Shown here in pieces: positions 18,653 through 26,882 of a stretch of 60,371 nt of DNA (position 1 is the stretch's first letter; every line of letters starts with the position of its first letter). Position numbers and translations under genes: made by a program. Source of the DNA: Sulfurimonas sp. SAG-AH-194-C21 (lineage in GTDB: Bacteria > Campylobacterota > Campylobacteria > Campylobacterales > Sulfurimonadaceae); contig NZ_JAEMVC010000009.1 of the NCBI RefSeq assembly GCF_029215985.1, positions 1 through 60,371 on the forward strand, written 5' to 3'. The notes under the pieces were generated by a model that saw only the letters and a program-made list of their open reading frames with translations, was not told the origin of the DNA and ran no database searches.

Positions 18653-19735
18653 TTATGTATGTGACCTTAAACTTATGGTATCAATGTCTTCACTATATAA
18701 AGGGTAAACAAAGCCAATTAGTTTTTCTAAAATTGCCTCTTCTCCAATATGTTTTCCCTCACTCATATATCTAAGGTTATCACAATTTTTTAATGTTTCA
18801 AAAGAGTTTAAAAAAAGAACGACTTCAATTATATGTGTTTTTCCAAGATGTTTTATCCACTCTTCGCGATGGCGTTTCTTCAAATTTGGATTATCTATGA
18901 CAACATCTATATTTTTTGATTTTTTTACGAGTGAAGCTACTTCATGGTAATGCTGACTTACTTCTTTTTTTACTGACTCATCTATTTTTGTAAGTTCATA
19001 TACTTCGTTAAATGTATTTTTATTATATTTTCGACCTATAAAGTCCATACTCGAATCTCTACTAAGAACTAAAAAATTATCTTTTTTACTTTTCAGCCAA
19101 GTACTTTTTCTCGAGCATGGCGGTCCTACCAAAAGATAAAGAACATTTTTTTTATTGTGAGATTCTTGATTTTTTTTCTTTGTTTTTTTCATAAATATGA
19201 TAAAGCTTTTTATGCGATCAAGTTTATAATGCTTAAACTCATTTTCATCAACTTTTCTACCCCATAAATCACACTCACCATATATTGCAAGATAATGTAG
19301 TGTCTCTTCATCGTAAGCAAACATATCTATAAGTTCTTCTTGAGTTGGGGAGTCGTATTTTATGTAGTCAATTATGGAGTATTGGTAAGAGATTATTTTT
19401 AGAACTATTGCTTGTTCTTTTAATGAAAGTTTTGCTTTTTTGAGTATCTCAAGTGCAACAAAACAAGAGACACCTTCAAAGTCATAAAAGTAGACTTTGT
19501 TAGTTTCATCATCTTGTTCTCGTGTAAAAATTCTTCCTATATCATGGAGTATTACTGCCCATAAAACAAGTTTAGGAGCCTGTATTGATACACCATATTC
19601 ATAAGCTAAGAGAGTATGTGCCCAAACATTACCTTCAAGATGATGTTTATTAAGTTCACCATTTTCATGGTGATACAAGCATACTTTCATATCCTCAACA
19701 TAATCAGAAAAGTTTTCACTAAACCATTTAAGCAT
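18653..19735 (-). CDS. HD-Pnk-like nucleic-acid end-healing enzyme (HD phosphoesterase plus polynucleotide kinase)
   Basis: The 360-residue protein fuses two catalytic domains. Residues about 1-180 form an HD domain: His32 and His40 (HHLEGNVWAH), His64-Asp65 (LHDIGR) and Asp156 (ECDLWGR), the order seen in metal-dependent 2',3'-phosphoesterases. Residues about 197-350 form a P-loop kinase domain, starting LLVGPPCSRKSTW at 201-213. The same order occurs in Runella HD-Pnk, a described enzyme that heals broken RNA or DNA ends by removing a 2',3' phosphate and phosphorylating the 5'-OH. The P-loop here has Arg209 where Gly is usual. No ligase gene is adjacent. The gene lies 21 bases after the Ser/Gly repeat protein and has no obvious ribosome site. 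Domain calls are firm; substrate is inferred. Confidence 0.8.
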   Translation of the reverse strand: MLKWFSENFSDYVEDMKVCLYHHENGELNKHHLEGNVWAHTLLAYEYGVSIQAPKLVLWAVILHDIGRIFTREQDDETNKVYFYDFEGVSCFVALEILKKAKLSLKEQAIVLKIISYQYSIIDYIKYDSPTQEELIDMFAYDEETLHYLAIYGECDLWGRKVDENEFKHYKLDRIKSFIIFMKKTKKKNQESHNKKNVLYLLVGPPCSRKSTWLKSKKDNFLVLSRDSSMDFIGRKYNKNTFNEVYELTKIDESVKKEVSQHYHEVASLVKKSKNIDVVIDNPNLKKRHREEWIKHLGKTHIIEVVLFLNSFETLKNCDNLRYMSEGKHIGEEAILEKLIGFVYPLYSEDIDTISLRSHT

Positions 19736-19756
19736 TTTTAAACTAAAAAGCTTTGC

Positions 19757-20155
19757 TTATTTATAATGTTTAGACACAGGGTTATCTTTGTCATGATCTC
19801 CATGATTTTTTTCATGTGACTTTGAACACTTAGACATTTTAGAGCACTTCGACATCTTAGAACATTTAGAACCAATTGCTGAACCAGAACTTGACCCTGA
19901 ACCAGAGTGTGAACCAGAACTTGACCCTGAACCAGAGTGTGAACCAGAACCTGACCCTGAACCAGAGTGTGAACCAGTTGAACCAGTTGAAGCAGTTGAA
20001 CCTTGATCATCAGGGTCATTTCCAGTAGTAGTTCCAGTAGTAGATGTCGTAGTTGTAGTACTTACACCAGATGCACCAGAAAAACTTACTGCATATAGAC
20101 TCGAAGATAAGAGAAGTGTAGCTGCTGCTACAGAAATTAAAGTTTGATTTTTCAT
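19757..20155 (-). CDS. Exported Ser/Gly-repeat protein with Cys-Ser-Lys repeats and His-rich tail
   Basis: I do not recognise this 132-residue protein. It has a clear signal peptide (residues 1-22, cleavage after SSLYA) and then only low-complexity sequence: a Thr-rich stretch, three copies of a ten-residue Ser/Gly/His unit encoded by a 30-base tandem repeat, and then a six-residue KCSKMS unit repeated about two and a half times, giving three regularly spaced cysteines. The tail contains four histidines. The Cys and His residues suggest metal binding or disulfide cross-linking in the periplasm or on the surface (inference). A good AAAGGA site at 20163-20168 supports translation. It is divergent from the large adhesin gene at 20329 and upstream of the HD-Pnk gene. 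Confidence 0.75.
   Translation of the reverse strand: MKNQTLISVAAATLLLSSSLYAVSFSGASGVSTTTTTSTTGTTTGNDPDDQGSTASTGSTGSHSGSGSGSGSHSGSGSSSGSHSGSGSSSGSAIGSKCSKMSKCSKMSKCSKSHEKNHGDHDKDNPVSKHYK
19881..19970. repeat. Three tandem copies of a 30-base unit
   Basis: Copies lie at 19881-19910, 19911-19940 and 19941-19970; the third differs by one base. The units are contiguous and in frame within the Ser/Gly-rich gene. Degenerate copies of the GAACCAG part continue to about 20000. Copy number is likely to vary between strains by slippage or recombination. Confidence 0.95.
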
Positions 20156-20192
20156 AACTTTGTCCTTTTATTGAGTTGTCTTGATAAGCAGT

Positions 20193-20198
20193 TTAATA
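20193..20198 (-). promoter_or_regulatory. Possible extended -10 box of the Ser/Gly-repeat gene
   Basis: The minus strand reads TTTGTATTAAAC, a TG-extended TATTAA, about 38 bases before the ATG at 20155. The AAAGGA ribosome site lies between. The match is moderate. Confidence 0.4.
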
Positions 20199-20285
20199 CA
20201 AATAGACTTTAATAAAGCTGATTTTTTTGATATAATAATAAATTATAATATATCTAATACAACTTCATCTATATAATGGATATGA

Positions 20286-20291
20286 TATAAT
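20286..20291 (+). promoter_or_regulatory. -10 box (TATAAT) of the adhesin/pseudopilin operon
   Basis: ATGATATAATATTT carries a perfect TATAAT 37 bases before the ATG at 20329, with CAAGGA at 20317-20322 as ribosome site. The 173-base divergent gap also has a second TATAAT-like run near 20230 and long A/T tracts. Confidence 0.6.
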
Positions 20292-20328
20292 ATTTACCCT
20301 TTATCAAGATAATACACAAGGATTTAGT

Positions 20329-23300
20329 ATGTACATCACAAAACTCATTTTATTTACTTTATTAATTCATTCATCACTTTTCGCTTGGGAAAATTATGGT
20401 GGTGATTATTTCTTTGATTTAGATGTAAACAAAAACTTTTCCGAATTAGAAAATAAAAATGTTTATGGTGACTTTGTTGCGACAGGTGATAGTATTCTCT
20501 TTATTGATGATGGATCTACTCCTAACTTGATAACTTCGCATACTTCTTATAAGATGGATATGAATATCACTCAATTTTCATCTGCTGCCGATCCAAGAAA
20601 ACGCAACTCATCAACATCTGTTTTAAACTTACCTTCTTATGTACAAGGAAGTGATATCGTCTGGGCTGGTCTCTTTTGGCAAGGCCATATAAACGAGACA
20701 GGTACTCCTTTAACTAATGATGCAGTAGATGATAATGTCTCCGGTTATGATACCGTGAGTATTGTTTCAGAGGATGGCACAATCTATGAGACAATTAATT
20801 CAAAAACATATCATACGGCTTCACGAGATGCTGATGATTTTAGATACTTCTATGGTGCATATGCAGATATTACAAATTTTGTAAGTGCAAATTACTCTTC
20901 TGTAAATAATGAATTTACCGTGGGTAACATTATGACAACAGCTGGTTTGGATGTGGGAAGTCCTTTATACATTAACAATTCACAAACAGATCCAAAACTT
21001 TTTTTAGATGATACTGCTCAGTTTGGTTACTATGGTGGGTGGAGTCTAATTGTCATTTATAACATTACAAATACACAGACTGTCACAGACAATGATGTAA
21101 AACTAAAAAATGTTACTATATTTGATGGCTACGATCTCTTTTTAACATGGGGAGAGGACAATGTTGAATTTATTGAAGATGTAACAGTAGATGGTTTTTA
21201 CACTCCTATAGATGGAAATATAAGCAGTAAACTCCTGATATTTGGTGGTGCTGGTGATAAGAACCTAACCCCAGATATACTACAGTTTTTAGATACAAGT
21301 TCTACTTTTATCGACCTCAGCAATACACCTAACACAGCAGGAAACCAGTTTAACCATACATATACGAACCTCGGTTTAGACATGGATACCAACTCTACAA
21401 CTGCTACAAATAAGCAAGGTATGGACTTAGATATATATGATATATCAGACTACATGTCAAATGGACAATCAAGTGCAACAATTCGCTTTGGTACTGAAAA
21501 AACTGGAGCTGGGTTTAGTGGTAGTTCAGATCAGTTTTTTCCTCAAGTTATTGGATTTTCAACAGAACTCTTTCAACCAACTTTTTGTTATGACTATGCA
21601 TATCAACAGAGTGGTAAATACTTTACAGAAGATTTCAACCAAACAACAAGTCCTAGCTTAGTTGGTTCAAATATTTTGACAGGCACAACTTACCCTATAG
21701 GTATGTCCATCTTCATTCGAAATACTGTTAATTCTGATATCAATGTTACAGATTTAAATGTTAGTATCACTGACCTTGATGCAAGTCAAGTCACTTATAT
21801 CTCAGGAACAACTGCTATCGCTCGAAATAGTTCTCTCAATAAGACATCTTTAGCTGGTGTTGGATTAACTGATATCCCTATTGGTACTGTTACATCTAAT
21901 GAATATATCTATGTATACTATGACTTAGACGCTGCTGAATCAAACCTAAGTACACCTATAAAAGTCACCCTTGATTATGTAGTGACCATTAACAATACTC
22001 CTATTACATACAGTTCACAAATCCCTTCAACAGATATTCCAATCTGTCCGCAAGGATCATCTAGTTATAATCCTACAAGTGGAATTTTCAATATTGTACA
22101 TAACAACTACTATGACTTAGATATAGTGGGTGGAACGAATGCTTACTATAACTTACCAACCCAGGTAACAAAAAGAGAAGGAAACTTTAAAGTACTTTCA
22201 CTGGAGGATGATGGTGACTTCAATACCCTCTCTCCTCGTAATACAATTGTTGCTATAGATATGATAGATGTATCCGCATTTCAGTCTACATTTGCATCTT
22301 GTAACGAACTGACAACAAGTATTACAGATGATAAGGTTTGGATTACATTTGATGGTAATAACTCTATTCCTTTTGATCAAGCTGCCCTGCAAAATGCTAT
22401 CGCCGATGGTATGACATCCCTCTCAACTAGTAGTCAATTTTATAAAACTGCTCGTAGAAATGTAGCCTATAGAGTAACTTACAATATTGGTAATGATACA
22501 AATCAATCTATTATTAATACCTCTTTAGATGTCACTGGATATACTATTACAAATGCTGGAAATTTTAGTTTTAGTGATGCTACATGTAATGGATCAGGAC
22601 TGAGCAAGACACAACTTAAGGTATGTGCTGATGATATTTATGGTGATAATACTAAAGCCGTCTGTTCAAGAGATAATTTTTCTATCAGACCTGAAGCATT
22701 TCTTATCAAATTCAACGACCAGAACCAAACGAATCCTGCACTTAAAACTAGACTCTCAGATCAAGTCTCCGGTCTTGCTTCACCCGACGATAATATCACA
22801 CATTTGGCAGCTGACTATGAGTATAATATAGAAGCTACGGCAACAGATCACCTTGGTAATACAAACTCATATGGATACACAAAACAATTTGATTCGTATA
22901 CTACTGATAAGTTATTATATATATGGGAACCTAGAAATGACCGTAATACTAGTGGATGTAGTAACATAAGCGATAAAATAACATATGTTCGCTTTACAAA
23001 TGGTGCCTTCGATGGTAATACTTCAGTAAGTGAAATCGGAGACTATAGATTAAATATCACAGATACTTTTTGGACAGTTGTCGATAACGATATAGAGTAT
23101 ATGAAACACCATCTGGCTCCTTACTTTAAAATTGACCCTGTGACACTTGAGGCAAATACAGACTGTACTCTCAACACTGGGATAACACAGAGTATAAACT
23201 CACCTAGTTTAAATGGCTGTAATATTAGTAGTAGTCATGTCAATAGTGATGCTAATCTTACCTATAATGACTATAATGTAACAATGCATCCATATAAATT

Positions 23301-24333
23301 TGATTTAAATATTTCATTAACAGTGGGGCCTCAGGGTGTGGGTCCAACTTCAACATCATATATCTATATGTCTGATATCTCACGTGATGAAAATATGTCT
23401 GTACATTTAAATGGCCGTATCAAAGCAGTTGGGTATAAAGACTCTAGTGTTGAACTCACAAATTTTGTAGCACAATGTTATTCTGAACCATTGGAAATTC
23501 GTGTCACAAAATCTAACCTTACACTCCCTATTGCATACCAATACAGATTTAATAGTTTAGATAACAATATAACAGAAGGGGATTTAAACACTAGTGCTAG
23601 TGTGATAAACCTTTTGGGTAGTGATTTCCTTAACGGGAACTCAGATACAATTTTAAATCTAAATTTTTCCAGAGTACCAAATAATCCTCAGAATCCTCAA
23701 GAAATCACTTTTACAAGGTATGATGTCAACTGTTCAGTCCTTACGGACTGTACTTTTAATGCAGACTTACTCAACAATAAAATAACGGCAGGAAGCAAAG
23801 ACTTCAATGCAACTATTAAACACTATTATGGTCGAACTCACTCTCCCAGACAAAGATTCTCAACACCACAAGGAACAGTTGCCTTACCAGCAAATGAACT
23901 TATATACTATGAAGTCTATTGTAGTGGTGGGACTTGTGATAAAACATTATTACAAAATAGTTTAGACTCCAACAGTACTGATGATCCTCGATGGTTTGTA
24001 AATACAAATCACACAAGTACTTACGGCACGATTAATTTCATTACACAAAAGGGTACTAGGAGCGATATTAGTCTCTCCTCTATTGCGACAGGAAATCATC
24101 CTGATTCAGTTGGTTTAGTGTATGATGCAAGTCGTGGTTATCCATATAAAGCAACGATGGAAGTGAATGCTTCCTCATGGCTAATCTATAATAAATATAA
24201 TGCTGGTGCAGCTCTAAATGAATTTGAAGTAGAATTCTTAGATAGTAATACTTCATGGGCAGGTAACCGTGAAACAAATACAACAACAAATAAAACTGCT
24301 TCTGATAAAACAAATAGGAGAACAATGTGGTAA
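20329..24333 (+). CDS. Very large exported surface protein, MshQ/adhesin-like, of a pseudopilin operon
   Basis: The 1334-residue protein has a signal peptide (cleavage about SLFA/W at 19) and is then almost entirely Ser/Thr/Asn/Asp-rich beta-strand sequence with few charged helices, as in surface adhesins. Residues about 25-420 form a module with VYGDFVATGDSIL near 45 and DIVWAGLFWQGH near 110. Later there are scattered cysteines and, near 780-788, a RDNFSIRP motif that recalls the NFAIRP signature of MshQ-like pilus-locus proteins (from memory). No transmembrane anchor or LPXTG-like signal is seen; the C-terminus ends RRTMW. It overlaps the first pseudopilin gene by 7 bases. A type IV pilus tip or surface adhesin role, like that of PilY1 in other bacteria, is inferred from context, not homology. 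Confidence 0.75.
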   Translation: MYITKLILFTLLIHSSLFAWENYGGDYFFDLDVNKNFSELENKNVYGDFVATGDSILFIDDGSTPNLITSHTSYKMDMNITQFSSAADPRKRNSSTSVLNLPSYVQGSDIVWAGLFWQGHINETGTPLTNDAVDDNVSGYDTVSIVSEDGTIYETINSKTYHTASRDADDFRYFYGAYADITNFVSANYSSVNNEFTVGNIMTTAGLDVGSPLYINNSQTDPKLFLDDTAQFGYYGGWSLIVIYNITNTQTVTDNDVKLKNVTIFDGYDLFLTWGEDNVEFIEDVTVDGFYTPIDGNISSKLLIFGGAGDKNLTPDILQFLDTSSTFIDLSNTPNTAGNQFNHTYTNLGLDMDTNSTTATNKQGMDLDIYDISDYMSNGQSSATIRFGTEKTGAGFSGSSDQFFPQVIGFSTELFQPTFCYDYAYQQSGKYFTEDFNQTTSPSLVGSNILTGTTYPIGMSIFIRNTVNSDINVTDLNVSITDLDASQVTYISGTTAIARNSSLNKTSLAGVGLTDIPIGTVTSNEYIYVYYDLDAAESNLSTPIKVTLDYVVTINNTPITYSSQIPSTDIPICPQGSSSYNPTSGIFNIVHNNYYDLDIVGGTNAYYNLPTQVTKREGNFKVLSLEDDGDFNTLSPRNTIVAIDMIDVSAFQSTFASCNELTTSITDDKVWITFDGNNSIPFDQAALQNAIADGMTSLSTSSQFYKTARRNVAYRVTYNIGNDTNQSIINTSLDVTGYTITNAGNFSFSDATCNGSGLSKTQLKVCADDIYGDNTKAVCSRDNFSIRPEAFLIKFNDQNQTNPALKTRLSDQVSGLASPDDNITHLAADYEYNIEATATDHLGNTNSYGYTKQFDSYTTDKLLYIWEPRNDRNTSGCSNISDKITYVRFTNGAFDGNTSVSEIGDYRLNITDTFWTVVDNDIEYMKHHLAPYFKIDPVTLEANTDCTLNTGITQSINSPSLNGCNISSSHVNSDANLTYNDYNVTMHPYKFDLNISLTVGPQGVGPTSTSYIYMSDISRDENMSVHLNGRIKAVGYKDSSVELTNFVAQCYSEPLEIRVTKSNLTLPIAYQYRFNSLDNNITEGDLNTSASVINLLGSDFLNGNSDTILNLNFSRVPNNPQNPQEITFTRYDVNCSVLTDCTFNADLLNNKITAGSKDFNATIKHYYGRTHSPRQRFSTPQGTVALPANELIYYEVYCSGGTCDKTLLQNSLDSNSTDDPRWFVNTNHTSTYGTINFITQKGTRSDISLSSIATGNHPDSVGLVYDASRGYPYKATMEVNASSWLIYNKYNAGAALNEFEVEFLDSNTSWAGNRETNTTTNKTASDKTNRRTMW

Positions 24334-24953
24334 AAAAATCTGCTTTTACTCTTATTGAACTTGTTTTTGCTATTGTTATCATAGCAATTTCGGTTATGTC
24401 ATTACCGATGATGAGTCAAGTAACATCCTCAAATACTGAAGCAAATCTTGTTCAAGAAGCTATCTTTGCGGCGGCTACAGAACTAAATGAAGCCCTCAGT
24501 GCACACTGGGATGAAAACTCAATAGAACCGGCTTCTATTAACTCATATGCACGAGTTATAGACCTTGGCAGTTGTGGAAACAATCCTTTACTTACAACTT
24601 ATAGGCAGATGAGTGGACATATTAACCAACCTCTGCACAGAAGATGTTTAGATAACAATTTAACAACTCCATCAGATAGTAGTATAGATGCAAATATAAC
24701 TGCTCTTGAGGACATGGCACATTCAAGTAAAAATGTTTTCACAAATAATAATATAAATCAAGCAGGATATAAAGATGATTATAATGCTAGTGTCTCTGTC
24801 ACTCGACCTGCAACTTTTGGAGGTGCTTCAAATAATCATATCAAACGTGTTGATATCAATATCACCAATGCCACAACCGGTACCCTCATTACATCTCTCA
24901 AAGCATATAGTGCTAATATTGGTGAAGTAGATTACTACAAAAGGGCTTACTAA
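24327..24953 (+). CDS. Type IV pseudopilin, PilV/GspI-like
   Basis: The 208-residue protein starts with a class III prepilin signal, KKSA/FTLIELVFAIVIIAISVMSLP. Glu5 of the mature form is present; the residue before the cut is Ala, not Gly. The rest is a soluble, Asn/Ser-rich domain. The start codon is GTG at 24327, inside the end of the preceding gene, with AGGAG at 24316-24320 as ribosome site. Its stop overlaps the next gene (TAATG). As the first of three pseudopilins, the second with FTMLEL and the third without Glu5, it occupies the GspI/PilV position of a tip-initiation complex (inference). Confidence 0.85.
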   Translation: MVKKSAFTLIELVFAIVIIAISVMSLPMMSQVTSSNTEANLVQEAIFAAATELNEALSAHWDENSIEPASINSYARVIDLGSCGNNPLLTTYRQMSGHINQPLHRRCLDNNLTTPSDSSIDANITALEDMAHSSKNVFTNNNINQAGYKDDYNASVSVTRPATFGGASNNHIKRVDINITNATTGTLITSLKAYSANIGEVDYYKRAY

Positions 24954-25843
24954 TGAGAAAACATACTGGGTTTACCATGCTGGAACTTGTTTTTGTCATC
25001 GTTATAATGGGTATCATTGGGAAATTTGGTGTAGAATTTTTAGCCCAGGCCTATAAAAGCTTTATCTTTACAACCATTAATACTAAACTACAAACAAATA
25101 GTGAAAGTACCCTGGAATTTATATCTTCAAGACTACAATACAGAATAAAAGATTCACTTATTGCTCGTATAAACAGTACATCATTCGATGCTATAAGTAA
25201 TATTGACACAACACAGACTTATGATGTTTTAGAGTGGATAAGTACTGATATTGCAGGTTTTAGAGGGAATGAACAACCCTTTTGGAGTGGTATCATTGAC
25301 TTGGACAATGTAAATGCTACTAACAGTATCCTCATATCACCGGCAACAGATACAAGTGAAGTAAATACTTTTATCAATACCTTGTCTAATACTAATAGTT
25401 CTATCGATGATGCTGCCCTTTACTTTATAGGTTCTAATAGTGATATAAATGGTTATGGATGGGATGGAGTAGCCTTTATCGACCAATCCTTAGTTATGCA
25501 TCCTATCAATGATATCGCTGGTCAAGTTGATAGGTTTGCTCCCGCTGTAGGTAACTTTAGTGGTGTTGATATTTATGAATATTATAAACTTTCATGGACA
25601 GCTAATGCTATCGTTATGGAGGATTATAATACTACGACAAAAATGGGAAATTTAGTTTTTCATTATGATTATCAGCCTTGGAATGGTGAAAAGTATAACA
25701 ACAGTGGACAGAGTTATATAATTATGGAAAATGTAAGTACATTTCAGTTTATGGCGATTGGTTCGCTTATTAAGATCCAAGTCTGTGTTAAAACTAACTT
25801 GATTGAGGAGTATTCTTTATGCAAAGAAAAAACAATATTTTAA
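24953..25843 (+). CDS. Type IV pseudopilin, PilW/GspJ-like
   Basis: The 296-residue protein begins MRKHTG/FTMLELVFVIVIMGIIGKFG, a canonical prepilin peptidase site with Gly before the cut and Glu5 after it. The long soluble domain (about 260 residues) is larger than that of a major pilin and fits the PilW/GspJ class. The start overlaps the previous stop by one base and the end overlaps the next gene by 25 bases, so the three proteins are translationally coupled. No disulfide-loop pattern of major pilins is obvious. Product is expected in the inner membrane until assembled into a pilus or pseudopilus. Confidence 0.83.
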   Translation: MRKHTGFTMLELVFVIVIMGIIGKFGVEFLAQAYKSFIFTTINTKLQTNSESTLEFISSRLQYRIKDSLIARINSTSFDAISNIDTTQTYDVLEWISTDIAGFRGNEQPFWSGIIDLDNVNATNSILISPATDTSEVNTFINTLSNTNSSIDDAALYFIGSNSDINGYGWDGVAFIDQSLVMHPINDIAGQVDRFAPAVGNFSGVDIYEYYKLSWTANAIVMEDYNTTTKMGNLVFHYDYQPWNGEKYNNSGQSYIIMENVSTFQFMAIGSLIKIQVCVKTNLIEEYSLCKEKTIF

Positions 25844-26277
25844 AATCCTCTAGAAATGCTATAGCTATGATTATGGCCATCATGGTTATTGTCACCATTG
25901 CAACGATAATGGCTCTTTCTTTAGCTTTGACAACACAAAGTACAAAAAGAACAAATGACTTGTATCTTTATGAACAAGCTTCTTTTTTATCAAAGAGTGC
26001 AACTGAGTATGCATTACTAAAAATTGCACAAGATGGAGCATGTACACATACAAATGATTTAAACTTTGTACAAGATAGTATTTATGACATAAACATAACA
26101 CTACAATATGTGTATGTAACAAATGGAAATCCTTGTACAGTTGCTCAAACATATACAGAAATACGAACACCTGAACAAAATGGTTCTATACTTATAGATG
26201 TAGCAGTAAGTGTAAATGATATTACAGTTTCAACAGAACCTATACGATATTTTAGAAGAACTATTCAAAAATTATAA
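25819..26277 (+). CDS. Minor pilin, PilX/GspK-like (no Glu5)
   Basis: The 152-residue protein has a basic N-terminus followed by a long hydrophobic helix (NAIAMIMAIMVIVTIATIMAL, in the region of residues 13-33) and a polar continuation of the helix (LYLYEQASFLSKSATEYAL near 52-70), as in PilX and GspK. These proteins begin with ALVI-like sequence rather than FTLIEL and lack Glu5, which lets them cap the pilus tip. Two cysteines are present in the soluble part. GAGGAG at 25804-25809 lies upstream. It is the last gene of the adhesin/pseudopilin operon. Confidence 0.72.
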   Translation: MQRKNNILKSSRNAIAMIMAIMVIVTIATIMALSLALTTQSTKRTNDLYLYEQASFLSKSATEYALLKIAQDGACTHTNDLNFVQDSIYDINITLQYVYVTNGNPCTVAQTYTEIRTPEQNGSILIDVAVSVNDITVSTEPIRYFRRTIQKL

Positions 26278-26307
26278 AATATTATTTTTTGGTAACCTAT
26301 TTAATGC

Positions 26308-26313
26308 TATAAT
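26308..26313 (+). promoter_or_regulatory. Extended -10 box of hpf
   Basis: AATGCTATAAT contains TGC directly before TATAAT, an extended -10 element, 31 bases before the hpf start. The ribosome site AAAGGA at 26331-26336 follows. Confidence 0.7.
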
Positions 26314-26343
26314 TTATCCATGTCACAAATAAAGGATTAAATT

Positions 26344-26877
26344 ATGAATATTTCTCTAACTGGAAGACACTTAGAACTCACGGATGCTATTAAAGCACAC
26401 ATGACTACATCTATTGAAACACTTAACAAGTTTAACTTAGAAATTATTTCTGTTAATGTTGTAGCATCTGCACAAACAAAAAAAGGTAAAGAGCACTCAG
26501 TTGTTGAGTTTGTTATAAACCTAGCACACAAGAACTCTATAGTAATCAAACAAAATAATGATGACTTGTATGCCGCAATAGACATGGCAATTTCACGCGC
26601 ACAAAAAGCAATGCGTCGTATTCATGATAGAGAGAGTGATCACCATAAAGTAGGTCTTAATGAGATAAAAGCTGATAATGTTGACCTCAAATCTGCTATA
26701 GAAGATATGGAAGATGAAATAGTTCCTGTCGAACTTGAGCTTTATAAACCTCGTGAAGTAGAAGATGTTTTAAACGACCTCAAAGAAGGTGGGAAACTGT
26801 TTGAAATATTTATAGACCATGATGGGAAAACTCGTGTTTTATATAAACGTAATGATAGTAAATTTGGGCTCTACTAA
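26344..26877 (+). CDS. hpf: Long-form ribosome hibernation promoting factor
   Basis: The 177-residue protein has the HPF/RaiA N-terminal domain (MNISLTGRHLELTDAIKAHM, residues 1-19, and the RAQKAMRRIHDR helix near 86-97). After a linker it has the C-terminal dimerisation domain (VELELYKPREVEDVL near 127, then RVLYKRNDSKFGLY at the end). Long HPF binds the 30S decoding centre and pairs two 70S ribosomes into inactive 100S dimers in stationary phase or starvation. It has its own promoter and stands alone between convergent recG and the pseudopilin operon. Confidence 0.95.
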   Translation: MNISLTGRHLELTDAIKAHMTTSIETLNKFNLEIISVNVVASAQTKKGKEHSVVEFVINLAHKNSIVIKQNNDDLYAAIDMAISRAQKAMRRIHDRESDHHKVGLNEIKADNVDLKSAIEDMEDEIVPVELELYKPREVEDVLNDLKEGGKLFEIFIDHDGKTRVLYKRNDSKFGLY

Positions 26878-26882
26878 ACAAT

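Noticed and set aside
19736..19756. Small AAGC/GCTT stem with T-run after the Ser/Gly repeat gene as a terminator
   Set aside because: The stem has only four base pairs and lies directly before the next gene; it is too weak to call.
19881..19970. Repeats considered as a CRISPR array
   Set aside because: The units are contiguous with no spacers and are coding; no cas genes are in the window.
19738..20019. A second long minus-strand reading frame over the Ser/Gly repeat gene, with repeats of its own
   Set aside because: The 30-base tandem unit keeps all frames open. This frame has no signal peptide or ribosome site, whereas the 19757-20155 frame has both.
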